From Deinococcus deserti VCD115 (GTDB taxonomy: Bacteria > Deinococcota > Deinococci > Deinococcales > Deinococcaceae), in the NCBI RefSeq assembly GCF_000020685.1, contig NC_012526.1, forward strand, positions 2,272,001-2,336,000: a stretch of DNA of 64,000 nucleotides, written 5' to 3'. Below the pieces are notes generated by a model. The model saw nothing but the letters and a program-made list of their open reading frames with translations, made no database searches and had not been told where the DNA came from. The position numbers and the translations under genes were made by a program. This document shows, piece after piece, positions 28,664-41,389 of this stretch (within the stretch, counting starts at the first letter, position 1; each line of letters starts with the position of its first letter).

Positions 28664-30264
28664 AGGCGGCCTCGGGAGGAGTCGGCGGGCCCGGCACTGG
28701 ACGCAGGGCGGCGGGGATGGTCACGGCGCAGGATCAGCAGGGTCAGCAGCGCCCCACTGACAGCCAGAGCCAGGGCGTATGGCGCAGCGCTGGCGTACTG
28801 GGCCTCTTCGGTGTAGGTCCAGACGTTGCGGGCCAGTGTCTCAAACCCGATGGGACTGAGCAGCAGGGTCAGAGGGAGCTCCTTGAGCACACTGAGAAAT
28901 ACGAACGCAGCGCTGACCAGCAGGCCCGGCCGGATCAGCGGCAGGGTCACGCGGGTCAGGGTGCGGCCGGCACTCAGCCCCAACACACGCGCAGCTTCCT
29001 CCAGCCGGGGAGTCGCTGTGTTCAGACTGCTGCGCAGGGGTCCCACGGCCTCGGCCACAAAATGCAGCGTGTACGCAGCGATCAGCAGGGGAAGCGTCTG
29101 GTAGAGCGGCGGGGCAACCTGCAAGGAAAAGAACACCAGGGCCAGGGCGAAAGCCAGAGGCGGAGTCGCGTATCCCAGGTACGCGGCCCGCTCGGTCACA
29201 CGAGCCCAGCGTCCCCGGTAACGGCTGCCGATATAGGCCAGCGGAAAAGCCAGAAGTGTGGTGGTAAACGCAGCCAGAGCCGCTGCACCCAGCGCAGTGC
29301 GCGCCGCTTCCCACAAACCGGCCCAGGCAAATGGATTGGTTTCCAGACGCATCCAGTACACGATGGTGCCCAGCGGCACGACCAGCGCGGCGCCGGCCAG
29401 CGTTGCGGCAAAGATCCAGGCCAGCGGCGTCAGGCGGCCCAGCTGGACCCGGCGGGGTTCCCTGGCGCCGCCAGGAGACACACGCGACACATGAAGGTTG
29501 CGCATCAGTCTGGCTTCCAGCCACAGCGCAGCCGCAGTCACCAGCAGCAGCAGCAGCGCCAGCCAGGCCGAGTACACCCGGTCATAGGCCGCGGTGTACT
29601 GCTGATAGATCGCGGCGCTGAAGGTTGGATACCGCATCAGACTGACCACACTGAAATCTCCCAGCACGTGAAGCGCAATCAACAGCGCTCCCGACAGCCA
29701 CGCAGGACGCAGGTACGGCAGGGTCACCTTGCGGAAGGTCTGTATCGGCGAGCGGCCCAGCAGGCGGGCTGCGTCTTCCAGCGCCGGGTCCTGGGCACGC
29801 AGCGCAGCATGCAGGTTCAGAAACAGGTAGGGAAAGGTAAACAGCGTCAATACGCCCAGCGCACCCCAGAAGCCACTGGGCCCGGGCCAGGCCAGACCCA
29901 GCAGGGTATCCAGAGCACCACCTGGTCCGCTTGCAGCAATCAGGGCGTAGGCGCCCACATACCCAGGAATGGCCAGTGGAAGCACGCCCAGCAGCAGCAG
30001 CACCGACCGTGGACGAAAGTCACTGCGGGCGCTCAGGAAAGCCAGTGGCAGCGCCACCAGCGTAGTGGTGACCAGCACAGCAACTGTCAGTAGTACGGTA
30101 TTGCCAAACAGCTGTACGTTCCGCCAGCGGAAGACAATCTCGCGCAGCTCGGTCCACTCGGCACCCAGGGCACGCAGAACCAGATATGACAACGGCAGTA
30201 AGACGCCCAGCACGGTCAGCACGGCAGGCAGCAGCAGAGCCAGAGGGGGGCGGCGGTAGGTCAT
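28660..30264 (-). CDS. fbpB: Iron(III)-type ABC transporter permease, fused
   Basis: A 534-residue permease of two fused transmembrane halves, about 12 segments. Each half has an EAA coupling loop: EDAARLLGRSPIQTFRKVTL and EEAARVLGLSAGRTLTRVTL. The fused arrangement is typical of FbpB/SfuB iron(III) and related ThiP transporters. It is the middle gene of the operon, 120 nt after the binding-protein gene and a hairpin. Confidence 0.9.
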   Translation of the reverse strand: MTYRRPPLALLLPAVLTVLGVLLPLSYLVLRALGAEWTELREIVFRWRNVQLFGNTVLLTVAVLVTTTLVALPLAFLSARSDFRPRSVLLLLGVLPLAIPGYVGAYALIAASGPGGALDTLLGLAWPGPSGFWGALGVLTLFTFPYLFLNLHAALRAQDPALEDAARLLGRSPIQTFRKVTLPYLRPAWLSGALLIALHVLGDFSVVSLMRYPTFSAAIYQQYTAAYDRVYSAWLALLLLLVTAAALWLEARLMRNLHVSRVSPGGAREPRRVQLGRLTPLAWIFAATLAGAALVVPLGTIVYWMRLETNPFAWAGLWEAARTALGAAALAAFTTTLLAFPLAYIGSRYRGRWARVTERAAYLGYATPPLAFALALVFFSLQVAPPLYQTLPLLIAAYTLHFVAEAVGPLRSSLNTATPRLEEAARVLGLSAGRTLTRVTLPLIRPGLLVSAAFVFLSVLKELPLTLLLSPIGFETLARNVWTYTEEAQYASAAPYALALAVSGALLTLLILRRDHPRRPASSAGPADSSRGRL

Positions 30265-30345
30265 AGAGGCTTCGGACTCCAGGGCCCGGAACCCTGGAAA
30301 GTTATCACAGCGAATTACTCAGGATTGAAGGATCAGATGCATGAG

Positions 30346-30371
30346 AACGCCCCCGGTCCTCCGGGGGCGTT
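30346..30371 (-). terminator. Hairpin after the iron-binding-protein gene
   Basis: AACGCCCCCGG and CCGGGGGCGTT form an 11-bp stem with a TCCT loop and no T-run on the minus strand. Placed between binding protein and permease, it probably causes partial termination or RNA protection, giving excess binding protein. Confidence 0.6.
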
Positions 30372-30384
30372 GGGGAGACATGTT

Positions 30385-31383
30385 TCAGAGCAGGCCGGCA
30401 TCGCGCAGCAGCTTCTGCGCCTTCTCGATGTTCTTGGGCAATACGGTGGGATCAATGCGCGGGCTGCGCTTGACCACGTCGCTGTAAGGCAGCATGGTGG
30501 TGGGCTGCAGCGTCGAGGCGATCACGGGATATTCAAAGTTGACGCTCAGGAAGAAGTTCTGGGCATCCTTGCTTGTCAGGGTGCTCAGGAAACGGTTGGC
30601 GTTCGAACGGTTCTTGGCCGACTTGAGCACCGCAGCGCCGGTCGCGTTGCCCAGGTTCCCGATATCACCATTCTTGAAGAAGAAGGTATCGATCGGGTAG
30701 CTCAGGCGGTTGACCCGCTGGATGTAATAGTGGTTCGTCAGCGCCACATCGATCTCGCCAGCGCGCATGGCTTCGAGCATACCCACGTTGCTGGTCTTGT
30801 AGTCCTTCGGAGCCAGCGCCTTCATACCCTCGATCCACTGGCGGGTGGTTGCCTCGCCATGCTTGGCAATCATGGCGGCCAGGAAGTCCTGGAAGCTGGG
30901 GTAGCTGACCGTCCAGCCGATGCGGCCTTTCAGGCTGGTCATCTTGGGCAGGTCAAGCACGCTGTCAGGCAGCTGATCAGGTTTGATCTTGCTGGTGTTG
31001 TACGCCAGGACCCGGAAGCGCACGGTGGTTGGCAGCCAGCTGCGGTCGTCCGGCAGGTAGTCGTCACTGACCGTGCGGGTCAGGGCGGTGCCCAGCTTGC
31101 TGAACCGGCCCTCAGACGCCAGTTCACCCAGTGCACCCACACTGTTGCCCCAGTAGATGTCGGCCGGGCTACGGTTGCCTTCCTCACGAAGGGCAGCGAC
31201 CAGCTGAGCATCGGTGCCATAACGGACGTTCACCTTGATGCCGGTCTGGCGCTCGAACTGCTGGACGATTGGTTCGACAAAGGTTTTGGCACGGCCTGAG
31301 TAGATGGTCAGCGTTCCCTTGGTCTGAGCAAAGGAAGTGCCTGCCACGAGGAGAGCGGTAAGGGCGGTCACAGTGCGGATCAT
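30385..31383 (-). CDS. fbpA: Iron(III) ABC transporter substrate-binding protein
   Basis: A 332-residue secreted binding protein. Signal peptide MIRTVTALTALLVAGTSFAQ is followed by TLTIYSGRAKTFVEPIVQQFE, the FbpA/FutA start. The paired tyrosines Y219-Y220 (TNHYYIQRVN) match the iron-ligand tyrosines of this group. First gene of the importer operon. A palindrome overlapping the promoter suggests metal-dependent control. Confidence 0.88.
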   Translation of the reverse strand: MIRTVTALTALLVAGTSFAQTKGTLTIYSGRAKTFVEPIVQQFERQTGIKVNVRYGTDAQLVAALREEGNRSPADIYWGNSVGALGELASEGRFSKLGTALTRTVSDDYLPDDRSWLPTTVRFRVLAYNTSKIKPDQLPDSVLDLPKMTSLKGRIGWTVSYPSFQDFLAAMIAKHGEATTRQWIEGMKALAPKDYKTSNVGMLEAMRAGEIDVALTNHYYIQRVNRLSYPIDTFFFKNGDIGNLGNATGAAVLKSAKNRSNANRFLSTLTSKDAQNFFLSVNFEYPVIASTLQPTTMLPYSDVVKRSPRIDPTVLPKNIEKAQKLLRDAGLL

Positions 31384-31391
31384 GCCTTAAT

Positions 31392-31419
31392 CCTAAGTAA
31401 ACCGCTCAGATTAGTTAGG
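31392..31419. promoter_or_regulatory. Imperfect palindrome, candidate metal-regulator operator
   Basis: CCTAAGTAAAC and its partner GATTAGTTAGG form an imperfect inverted repeat (CCTAA outer arms, TTAGG at the other end) covering the -10 box and the start site. DtxR-family sites also have TTAGG/CCTAA ends; assignment to that family is inference. Confidence 0.45.
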
Positions 31420-31436
31420 GCCAAACGTCCCTACAA
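31408..31436 (-). promoter_or_regulatory. Promoter of the iron importer operon
   Basis: Minus-strand -35 TTGTAG (31431-31436), 17-bp spacer, -10 TAATCT (31408-31413). The expected start lies within 20 nt of the ATG at 31383. Confidence 0.6.
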
Positions 31437-31462
31437 AGAGAAACGCGTCCAGGTGCTGGTTC

Positions 31463-32486
<1,024 letters not shown>

Positions 32487-32678
32487 CGCAGTATTCCACG
32501 CCGGGGTGCCCGCGGCACAGCGAGGTACAGCTTGTACACATCGGGCGCATAAAGCTCATCTGCGGACCATGCTGATAGCGCTGCACCTGCGCCCAGCGGC
32601 CATAAAGGGGAGACGCTTCACATCTTGTCCAGATATGTGGGCTATTATGCTCATCGTTATCCACAATAGGTGCCGATC

Positions 32679-32707
32679 TTGCGACGCTTTCAAAAGCCCG
32701 TTAGATT
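32679..32707 (+). promoter_or_regulatory. Promoter of the peptide-type ABC importer operon
   Basis: -35 TTGCGA (32679-32684), 17-bp spacer, -10 TAGATT (32702-32707), 26 nt before the ATG. The -35 hexamer is the same as that of the SWIM operon promoter. Confidence 0.55.
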
Positions 32708-32733
32708 CACACCTCAGCACTACCAGGAGGCCT

Positions 32734-34443
32734 ATGAAGAAAATCGCGATCCTCAGTACTCTGCTCGTGACCAGCATGGCGTTTGCCGTTGCCCCCAAGG
32801 ACACCTTGGTGATCCAGCGCAGCGCAGACATCCCCACCATGGATCCCGGCGTGACATATGACACGGCTTCGGCCGAGGTCGTTGACCAGATGTACGAGAC
32901 GCTGCTGACCTACAGCGGCAGCAGCCTTACCAAGCTCGAGCCCCTGCTGGCCACCAAGTGGGCCATCAGCAACGGCGGAAAGACCTACACCTTCGACCTG
33001 CGCAAGAACGTCAAGTTCCACAGTGGCGCCACCATGACCTGCGCCGACGCGGAATACACCTTTGAGCGCAACCTGGTGACCAACAGCGCCGAATCCGGCA
33101 ACTGGTTTATCGCCGAAAGCCTGACCGGCGTCCAGGGCAACGCCAACGACGAGAAGAGCGTGACCTGGGCCGTGATCGACAAGGCTGTGGAGTGCAACAA
33201 CGCTGGTCAGCTGGTGTTCAACCTGCCCAAGGTTGACCCCGCGTTCCTGGCCAAGCTGGCCTACACCGGCCAGGCCATCATTGAGAAGAAGTACACCACC
33301 GGCCTGGGCGAGTGGAGCGGCACCGAGAAGGACTGGAAGGAATGGGTCGGTAAAGACCTGACCGGCAGCAACCTGAGCAAGAAGCCCAACGGAACCGGCC
33401 CCTACGAGTTCGTGCGCGCTGACGCCAACACTTTCCTGGCCACCGCTTTCGATGGCTACTGGGGCAAGAAGCCAGCCATCAAGAACGTCATCAGCCAGAA
33501 GGTGCCTGAGCTGGCAGCCCGTCAGCAGGCCTTCCTGCGTGGCGACGCCGACTTCATTGACGGCGGTGGCCGCAGTGTCGACGAGGCCCAGATCAAGGGC
33601 AAGCCTGGCGTGACCTGGATCGACAACCTCCCCAACACCACTGCCACTGCCATCTTCATGAACGAGAAGATCAACCCCAGTGGCGGTCTGCTGGGCAGCG
33701 GCAAACTGGACGGCAAAGGCATTCCGTCAAACTTCTTCACCGACGTGAACGTGCGCCGTGGATTCTCCTACGCTTTCAACTACCAGCAGTACATCGAAGA
33801 CGTGCAGAAGGGCAAAGGCAAACAGCGCACCATGCTGCTGCCCGATATCTTCCCTGGGTACGACCCCAAGGTGAAGACCTACACCTACGCTCCCGCTAAG
33901 GCTACGGCAGCCTTGAAGAAGGCTTTCGGGGGCCAGGTCTGGAAGAACGGCTTTACCCTCACGGCAAACTACCGCGCCAACAGCGTGCCCGCTCAGACCG
34001 CGATGGAAATTCTGAAGCGCAACATTGAAGCCCTGAACCCCAAGTTCAAGGTCATCCTGCAGCCCAAGCAGTGGAGCGAAATGCTCGCCGCCTCCAAGAA
34101 GGGCGAGGAAGCCATGATGCTGATGGGCTGGGCACCTGACTACGCCGACCCTGACAACTTCATGTACACCTTCTATGCCTCGGACGGCTACTACAGCCCC
34201 CGCGCCAACTGGAAGGACGCCAGCGTGGACAAGTGGCTCAAGCAGGCCCGCAGCACGGTCAACACCGCGCAGCGTAACCGCCTCTACAGCCTGGTCGGCA
34301 ACCGTGCTTACGAGCAGGCTCCGTTCATCCTGATCCCCGGCGGCATCGACTACACCTTCTTCCGCAGCAACATCAAGGGCATTACTGCCCAGAACTACAA
34401 CCCTATGATCTCCACGCGTTGGGCTGACCTCAGCAAGAGCTGA
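32734..34443 (+). CDS. ABC transporter substrate-binding protein, family 5
   Basis: A 569-residue secreted binding protein of the dipeptide/oligopeptide/nickel (SBP family 5) type. Signal peptide [18 protein letters not shown]; the mature start [20 protein letters not shown] and [14 protein letters not shown] are typical. I chose the ATG at 32734 for its AGGAGG 6-7 nt upstream; the frame is open to 32506. Codon usage is strongly biased to C-ending codons, fitting high expression. It heads an operon with two permeases; peptide is the likely but unproven substrate. Confidence 0.9.
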   Translation: MKKIAILSTLLVTSMAFAVAPKDTLVIQRSADIPTMDPGVTYDTASAEVVDQMYETLLTYSGSSLTKLEPLLATKWAISNGGKTYTFDLRKNVKFHSGATMTCADAEYTFERNLVTNSAESGNWFIAESLTGVQGNANDEKSVTWAVIDKAVECNNAGQLVFNLPKVDPAFLAKLAYTGQAIIEKKYTTGLGEWSGTEKDWKEWVGKDLTGSNLSKKPNGTGPYEFVRADANTFLATAFDGYWGKKPAIKNVISQKVPELAARQQAFLRGDADFIDGGGRSVDEAQIKGKPGVTWIDNLPNTTATAIFMNEKINPSGGLLGSGKLDGKGIPSNFFTDVNVRRGFSYAFNYQQYIEDVQKGKGKQRTMLLPDIFPGYDPKVKTYTYAPAKATAALKKAFGGQVWKNGFTLTANYRANSVPAQTAMEILKRNIEALNPKFKVILQPKQWSEMLAASKKGEEAMMLMGWAPDYADPDNFMYTFYASDGYYSPRANWKDASVDKWLKQARSTVNTAQRNRLYSLVGNRAYEQAPFILIPGGIDYTFFRSNIKGITAQNYNPMISTRWADLSKS

Positions 34444-34471
34444 GCTGATACCCTTCTGGAGTCCCGCCTGA

Positions 34472-34504
34472 GCGGGCGGGGTGGCCCCACAGCCACCCCC
34501 CCGC
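34472..34504 (+). other. Intercistronic stem-loop after the binding-protein gene
   Basis: GCGGGCGGGGTGGC pairs with GCCACCCCCCCGC across CCCACA. It lies between the binding-protein and permease genes with no T-run, so it is probably an mRNA-stabilising or attenuating element. Confidence 0.6.
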
Positions 34505-34552
34505 TTTCGCCGTGTTACACGAATTCAGACGCAGGTAAGACAAGAGGCTCAC

Positions 34553-35575
34553 ATGCTCAATTTCATCGTCAGGCGACTGATCCAGATTCCGGTGGTGATG
34601 CTCGTCCTTTCTCTGATGGTCGTCGGGCTCACGCAGATGCTCACCCCCGAACAGCGCGCCGCGCCATACATCCGCAGTGAACAGCAGGCCGCCCGCCTCG
34701 AACAGATCATCGAAGAACGTGGTCTGCGTGACCCGTTTCCAGTTCAGTACAGCCGGTGGTTTGTCAAGACAATCAGCGGTGACCTGGGCTTTTCGAAAGC
34801 CAGCGGCAAGGATGTGCTTGACACCATCCGCGAAAGGCTGCCCGCCACGATTGAACTGACCATCATTACGGCTATCCCTATTCTGCTCCTAAGTATCTGG
34901 TTGGGGACCCTCAGTGCTCTACACAAGGACAAGCTGATTGATCAGGTGTTGCGGGTAATGACCATCATTGCCTACAGCCTGCCCACGTTTGTGCTGGGTA
35001 TCCTGATGCTTGCCATTTTCTATGCCTATCTCGGCTGGTTGCCTGGAGCTGGACAGCTCAGCATTGTCAACCAGTTTGCGATTGGAGATCTCAGACGCTA
35101 CACAGGCATGCTCTCTGTCGACGCCATGCTCAACGGACGCTGGGACATAGCCTGGGATGTCATCCGTCACATGCTGCTGCCTGCGGCGACGCTGACCATC
35201 GTGTCCAGCGCCAGCATCATCAAGGTGATGCGCAACAACATGCTTGAAGCCCTGACGAGTGACTACGTTCGTACTGCGCGGGCCAAGGGTCTGTCGCCGC
35301 GGATCGTGAACAACAAGCACGCTCGCCGCAACGCACTGCTGAGCATCGTCACGCTGGGTGGTTTCCTCATTATTGGCCTCCTGGGCGGGTCGTTGATCAC
35401 CGAGACCATCTTCGCCTTCCCAGGTATCGGCCAGTGGGTGGTACAGGCAGCGCTGCAGATCGATCTGGCGGCTGTACTTGGCTTTGCCCTGCTTTCAGCA
35501 CTGATTGTGGTTGTGGTCAGTACCCTGGTGGACATTTTGTACGGCGTGATCGATCCTCGCGTGAGGTTTGACTGA
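34553..35575 (+). CDS. Peptide-type ABC transporter permease, DppB-like
   Basis: A 340-residue inner-membrane permease. [25 protein letters not shown] is the DppB/OppB-type first segment, and [24 protein letters not shown] is the EAA coupling loop. AGAGG precedes the ATG at 34553. It pairs with the next permease to form the channel. Confidence 0.92.
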   Translation: MLNFIVRRLIQIPVVMLVLSLMVVGLTQMLTPEQRAAPYIRSEQQAARLEQIIEERGLRDPFPVQYSRWFVKTISGDLGFSKASGKDVLDTIRERLPATIELTIITAIPILLLSIWLGTLSALHKDKLIDQVLRVMTIIAYSLPTFVLGILMLAIFYAYLGWLPGAGQLSIVNQFAIGDLRRYTGMLSVDAMLNGRWDIAWDVIRHMLLPAATLTIVSSASIIKVMRNNMLEALTSDYVRTARAKGLSPRIVNNKHARRNALLSIVTLGGFLIIGLLGGSLITETIFAFPGIGQWVVQAALQIDLAAVLGFALLSALIVVVVSTLVDILYGVIDPRVRFD

Positions 35576-35618
35576 TGTCCACTCGCCCATTCCACAGCAC
35601 TGTCCTCAGGAGCGCCGC

Positions 35619-36644
<1,026 letters not shown>

Positions 36645-36666
36645 GCCTGCCTGTCATATTTCAAAG

Positions 36667-36703
36667 AAGCGCCCGCCTTGTCCTGGAGACAGGCGGGCGC
36701 TTT
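36667..36703 (+). terminator. Terminator of the peptide importer operon
   Basis: AAGCGCCCGCC pairs with GGCGGGCGCTT, with further GTC/GAC pairing inside, followed by TTTGC. Confidence 0.75.
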
Positions 36704-36719
36704 GCTGTGTGCACAGCCT

Positions 36720-37190
36720 TCAGGTCAGCCTTTCAGCCGCCTTGTGGACTTGAGGCTCCCGTACCCAGCCCGCCAGCTGTCCATATCCCACAAGGTAGGC
36801 ACATAGCGCCAGTACCCAAAGCAGAATCACCCCGCGCAGGTCATGCAGCAAAGCGCAGCCCAGCAGAAACGTGATTCCTGGCGCCGAAGCTGCCTGCATA
36901 GCGGCCGTCAGAGCCGCGCGGGAAGATGGCAGTGCCGGGTCACGTGCCACACGGCCCGCAAGCCAGAGCGCCGCCCCAGCAAACGCAATGCCCATGCCTC
37001 CCAGTCCCAGGACTGCGCCCAGAGGTAAACGTTCTGGACGTGTCAGCAGATACAGGCCACCAAGCGGCAATCCTGGAATTGCCAGGGCCAGAAAAGCCAG
37101 AGTATAGGCGCGGCGCGAAGCCCGGATCAGGCCGTCACGGGTACCAGTCTGCAGGTCGCGTGAAATGGATTGCAGCATGCGCAGATTCAA
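36720..37190 (-). CDS. Four-segment membrane protein after ygfZ
   Basis: A 156-residue unknown with four hydrophobic segments at about residues 31-48, 57-78, 98-112 and 118-138, and Arg-rich termini. The TTG start overlaps the ygfZ stop (TTGA); an ATG four codons later (37178) is an alternative. Coupled to ygfZ; no family recognised. Confidence 0.65.
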   Translation of the reverse strand: MNLRMLQSISRDLQTGTRDGLIRASRRAYTLAFLALAIPGLPLGGLYLLTRPERLPLGAVLGLGGMGIAFAGAALWLAGRVARDPALPSSRAALTAAMQAASAPGITFLLGCALLHDLRGVILLWVLALCAYLVGYGQLAGWVREPQVHKAAERLT

Positions 37191-38059
37191 GGGGCAGCCA
37201 GGGTCAGCAGCTGAACTGTCGCCAGATGCCCCCCTACCTGCACCTGTGCACCCTCCGGCAGTTCCTTGCGCAGTCGGGCCAGACTGAGGCCCCCGGCAAA
37301 GTGACCGGATTGCCCGACCACCTTACCCTCAGCGGTGACCTCAGCATGATCAGGCAGATCTGTGCCCGACAGGCGAGCCAGGTGATAGCGGGTATTTCCA
37401 CGCGCTTCCAGGCGGGCCATAATCTCCTGGCCTACGTAGCAGCCCTTGCGGTAGCTGATGGCGGGCAGTGGCCCGCCCAGATCCAGCCCGACCTCCTGCG
37501 GCAGCACCCCTGTAAAGCCGTCCCGGACGATATCCGGAATGCCGGCACGCACCCGCGCCGTTTCCAGTTCATCGAGGGGTGCTTCCTGGCCGCCCAGCGC
37601 GTTCAGAACATCTTCTTCCTGCCGCGCGAGATAGTGCAGGTCTACGCCGGATGTACCGCTGCGGTTGACCCGCCCAGCCAGGGTGACGGCCCCCCCAAGG
37701 TCGAGGCTCTGGGCCGCCGGTCCGTCGGTCAGCCAGCCCGGAACAGCCTGATCCCAGACGTGGACAGTCCGCAGGGTGTCCGTCACGTCCTCGACTTCTA
37801 CCTGATCGAAGATGATGTAACGCTTGAGCCGGGCTGCCAGCCCTGGGGCCTGACCGGCATCCAGGTGCAGGTAGATGTCCTGCTCACGGCGGTAAGCGCG
37901 GGCAAACTGCTCGATCTGGCCCCGCACGTTGAGAAAGGCGCAGGGCACCAGACCCGGAGTAGGTGCGCCGCGCAGATCACCGGTCATCTGGCCGTGTACA
38001 AAATCCACACGGTCAGCGCCTGTAATGCGCAGGCTGGATGAAGGCAAAAAGGTCCACAT
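37187..38059 (-). CDS. ygfZ: YgfZ/GcvT-domain folate-binding protein
   Basis: A 290-residue tetrahydrofolate-dependent protein that supports iron-sulfur cluster enzymes. The diagnostic [12 protein letters not shown] motif is present. The ATG at 38059 ([23 protein letters not shown]) is chosen because TACCCT ends 6 nt upstream and family proteins begin here; an ATG 19 codons earlier is unlikely. Confidence 0.88.
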   Translation of the reverse strand: MWTFLPSSSLRITGADRVDFVHGQMTGDLRGAPTPGLVPCAFLNVRGQIEQFARAYRREQDIYLHLDAGQAPGLAARLKRYIIFDQVEVEDVTDTLRTVHVWDQAVPGWLTDGPAAQSLDLGGAVTLAGRVNRSGTSGVDLHYLARQEEDVLNALGGQEAPLDELETARVRAGIPDIVRDGFTGVLPQEVGLDLGGPLPAISYRKGCYVGQEIMARLEARGNTRYHLARLSGTDLPDHAEVTAEGKVVGQSGHFAGGLSLARLRKELPEGAQVQVGGHLATVQLLTLAAP

Positions 38060-38065
38060 AGGGTC

Positions 38066-38071
38066 AGGGTA
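38066..38071 (-). promoter_or_regulatory. Leaderless -10 box, ygfZ
   Basis: TACCCT on the minus strand, 6 nt before the ATG at 38059; the intervening GACCCT resembles that of other leaderless genes here. Confidence 0.5.
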
Positions 38072-38444
38072 CGGGATACACCGCCAAGCATGTGCAATGC
38101 CTGTCCCGAACAGCATGTGGCGCTGTAATCAGGAAACCCTGACTGCACTGTGCTGAGTCAGCACCTGGTTGCTTTCTGATCAGCCGTCCAGCTGACTCCA
38201 ACCAGGTCAACGGGACGGCGTTATTCCGACCTGATGTGAACATACCGGGAAAAACGTCTGGAGTCACTTGTTCTCTGATCGGCGTTCAGTTTCTTCGCGA
38301 ACTGCTTCCAGACAGTTTTGTACAGAGACCCTGGGGCTGCTGAAGGACTGAGTGCAGCCTCGCTGCGCGAATCTTCGTGCCTGCGTGAGTGCTCTCGCCT
38401 GCTCGTTACGGAGCCACCCGGGAGTCGTCCCGGTTTCCCTGCTG
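38072..38444. other. Gene-free spacer between ygfZ and hemA
   Basis: About 370 nt with no credible gene. It contains a perfect 15-bp palindrome (GTGCTGA-G-TCAGCAC, 38150-38164) and an ACCGGGA/TCCCGGGT hairpin near 38417-38435 just past the hemA stop, a possible weak terminator. Confidence 0.4.
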
Positions 38445-39538
<1,094 letters not shown>

Positions 39539-39542
<4 letters not shown>

Positions 39543-40099
39543 GCTGGGACTCCCATTGTGGTCCGGATGTCTTTGCGCAGGGTCTGCAGGGCCAGCTCAC
39601 GTCCAGGGCCCGTCTCCCGCAGGGCCTCCTCACGCTGCCTGGACCACTGCTCCACAGTGGTGCTGTCAGGCAGCAGCGCGGAGATTCTTTCACCCAGAGC
39701 CTGGGCGAGCATCGGCAGCTCACGCCCGGTGCTGACCGCCACCTGAAGGTCGCCGCTCGATATGACCGCCGGGAATCTCAGCGTGCTGAGTGCAGCGTCG
39801 CCCGCATGATTGACCAGGGCGCCCTGCTGATGGGCCGCAGCACAGAGCCTGTCATTCACGGCCGGGTCGTTTGTGGCGGCCACGACCACCTGCGCATCTT
39901 TCAGGTCAGCGGGCTCACAGGAGCGCTGGACAACAGTCACGGGCAGAACAGAGAATTCAGGGTGAACCTGCGGAGCCACCACTGTCACCTGCAACCCGGC
40001 TTCCAGCAGTGTCTGGGTGCGGCGCAGCGCTACCCGGCCACCACCCGCCACAACGGCCGGCTGACCGCTCAGGTTAAGGAAGGCAGCAAGCAGACTCAT
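39539..40099 (-). CDS. sirC: Precorrin-2 dehydrogenase / ferrochelatase domain protein
   Basis: A CysG-N/SirC-like enzyme oxidising precorrin-2 to sirohydrochlorin. The Rossmann start [31 protein letters not shown] is typical, followed by [18 protein letters not shown] and the [19 protein letters not shown] segment. The ATG at 40099 is chosen; an ATG at 40111 almost touches the AGGAGG (1 nt), while 40099 is 13 nt away, so neither spacing is ideal. Coupled to hemA by an ATGA overlap. Confidence 0.88.
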
Positions 40100-40198
40100 C
40101 TGGCGCAGCATACCTCCTTATGGCGGGGCTCACGTCCCGGACCGAACGGTAAGAAGGCTGTCCAGCACGCTTTTCAACTTTGAAGCCTGCCTGGGGGC

Positions 40199-41293
40199 TC
40201 AGGCCTGGGGCCCCGTACCTTCCTCGCTCAGAACGGAAAGAAAGGTCTGCAGGAGTGCTGGATCAAACTGAGTGCCTTCTCCAGCGCGCAGCAGCTCCAG
40301 GGCCTCGGCAGCCGGAATGGCCGCGTGATACGGCCGGTCATGCGTCAGGGCATCGAACACGTCCACCAGGGCAAACAGACGGGCCAGCAAGGGAATGTTC
40401 TCGCTCTGCAGCCCGTCCGGATAGCCGCGTCCGTCCCAGCGCTCGTGGTGCGAGCGGATCACACTCAGGGCGCCGGACGTGACCCCAGGCACCCGCCGGG
40501 CCAGATTCTCGCCAGTGACAGTGTGCTGCCGCATCAATGCCCATTCGTTCTCGTCGAGAGGTCCTGGCTTGAGCAGCACGCGGTCAGGGATATTCAGCTT
40601 GCCCAGATCATGCAGATAGGCTCCCTGACGGAGATCATCCAGGGCGGCTTTAGGCAGCTCCAGGGCACGGCCAAGCTGCTGTGAAAGCTTTACAGTCCGC
40701 CGGGTATGGCCCTGGGTTTCGTAATCCCGTGCCTCCATGGCCAGACCTAGCACCAACAACGTATTTTCCTGCGCCTCCGCCGCTTTCTGAGCCTCACGGG
40801 CGCGTTCGAGAGCCACGGTGCCCGCGTGAGCGAACGCCAGCAGCAGTTCGCGCTCCTGCGTGCTGAACGGAGGCTCTACGCGCCCCAGAGCGAGTACACC
40901 CAGCAGTTCATTGTGAGACGTGTACAGTGGCGCAAACAACAGATGCTGGTCCGGAGCTCCGGGGGTCCGGACCGCTGTCGGTGGGATCTGCTCTCTGGCC
41001 ACCATCAGCACTTCACGTCCGTTCAGTGCAGCCTGCCAGGTGAGCCCCTGGCCACGCGGCACCCGGAAGCCCAGAGGCGGGTCTGATTCCCCTGCCGAGT
41101 GGGTCACTATCAGGGCGTCCTGCATGGGCGTGACGCTCAGAAAATACACGTACCGGCTGTGCATCAGGCGCAGGGCAACAGAGGTCAGAACAGCCTCGAC
41201 CTCACGCAGGGTGTGGGCGCCCAGCAGCTGCGCGCCCAGGTCCAGCAGCGCGCGGAGTCCCGCGTTCTCACGCTCGATGTCCCTGGCGTGCAT
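40199..41293 (-). CDS. GAF and HD-GYP domain protein
   Basis: A 364-residue cytosolic signalling protein. An N-terminal GAF domain (about residues 10-165) is joined by a helix to an HD-GYP domain (about 175-360) with all hallmarks: HD at 228-229 in YLHDLGKLNIPD and HHERWDGRGYP at 282-292. The family hydrolyses cyclic di-GMP, so this is probably an active phosphodiesterase gated by the GAF ligand. TAGGGT lies 5 nt before the ATG. It sits between cobA-hemD and sirC; a link to tetrapyrrole supply is possible but unproven. Confidence 0.9.
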   Translation of the reverse strand: MHARDIERENAGLRALLDLGAQLLGAHTLREVEAVLTSVALRLMHSRYVYFLSVTPMQDALIVTHSAGESDPPLGFRVPRGQGLTWQAALNGREVLMVAREQIPPTAVRTPGAPDQHLLFAPLYTSHNELLGVLALGRVEPPFSTQERELLLAFAHAGTVALERAREAQKAAEAQENTLLVLGLAMEARDYETQGHTRRTVKLSQQLGRALELPKAALDDLRQGAYLHDLGKLNIPDRVLLKPGPLDENEWALMRQHTVTGENLARRVPGVTSGALSVIRSHHERWDGRGYPDGLQSENIPLLARLFALVDVFDALTHDRPYHAAIPAAEALELLRAGEGTQFDPALLQTFLSVLSEEGTGPQA

Positions 41294-41298
41294 GCTTC

Positions 41299-41304
41299 AC
41301 CCTA
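41299..41304 (-). promoter_or_regulatory. Leaderless-type -10 box, HD-GYP gene
   Basis: TAGGGT on the minus strand ends 5 nt before the ATG at 41293. Confidence 0.4.
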
Positions 41305-41389
41305 CTGGAGCCAGCAGGCTGCAGGTGAGAATGGTTGCCAGCAAGACTTATTCAGTGGGCTGAAGCGTAGGACTCCGAAGGCAGACCCG

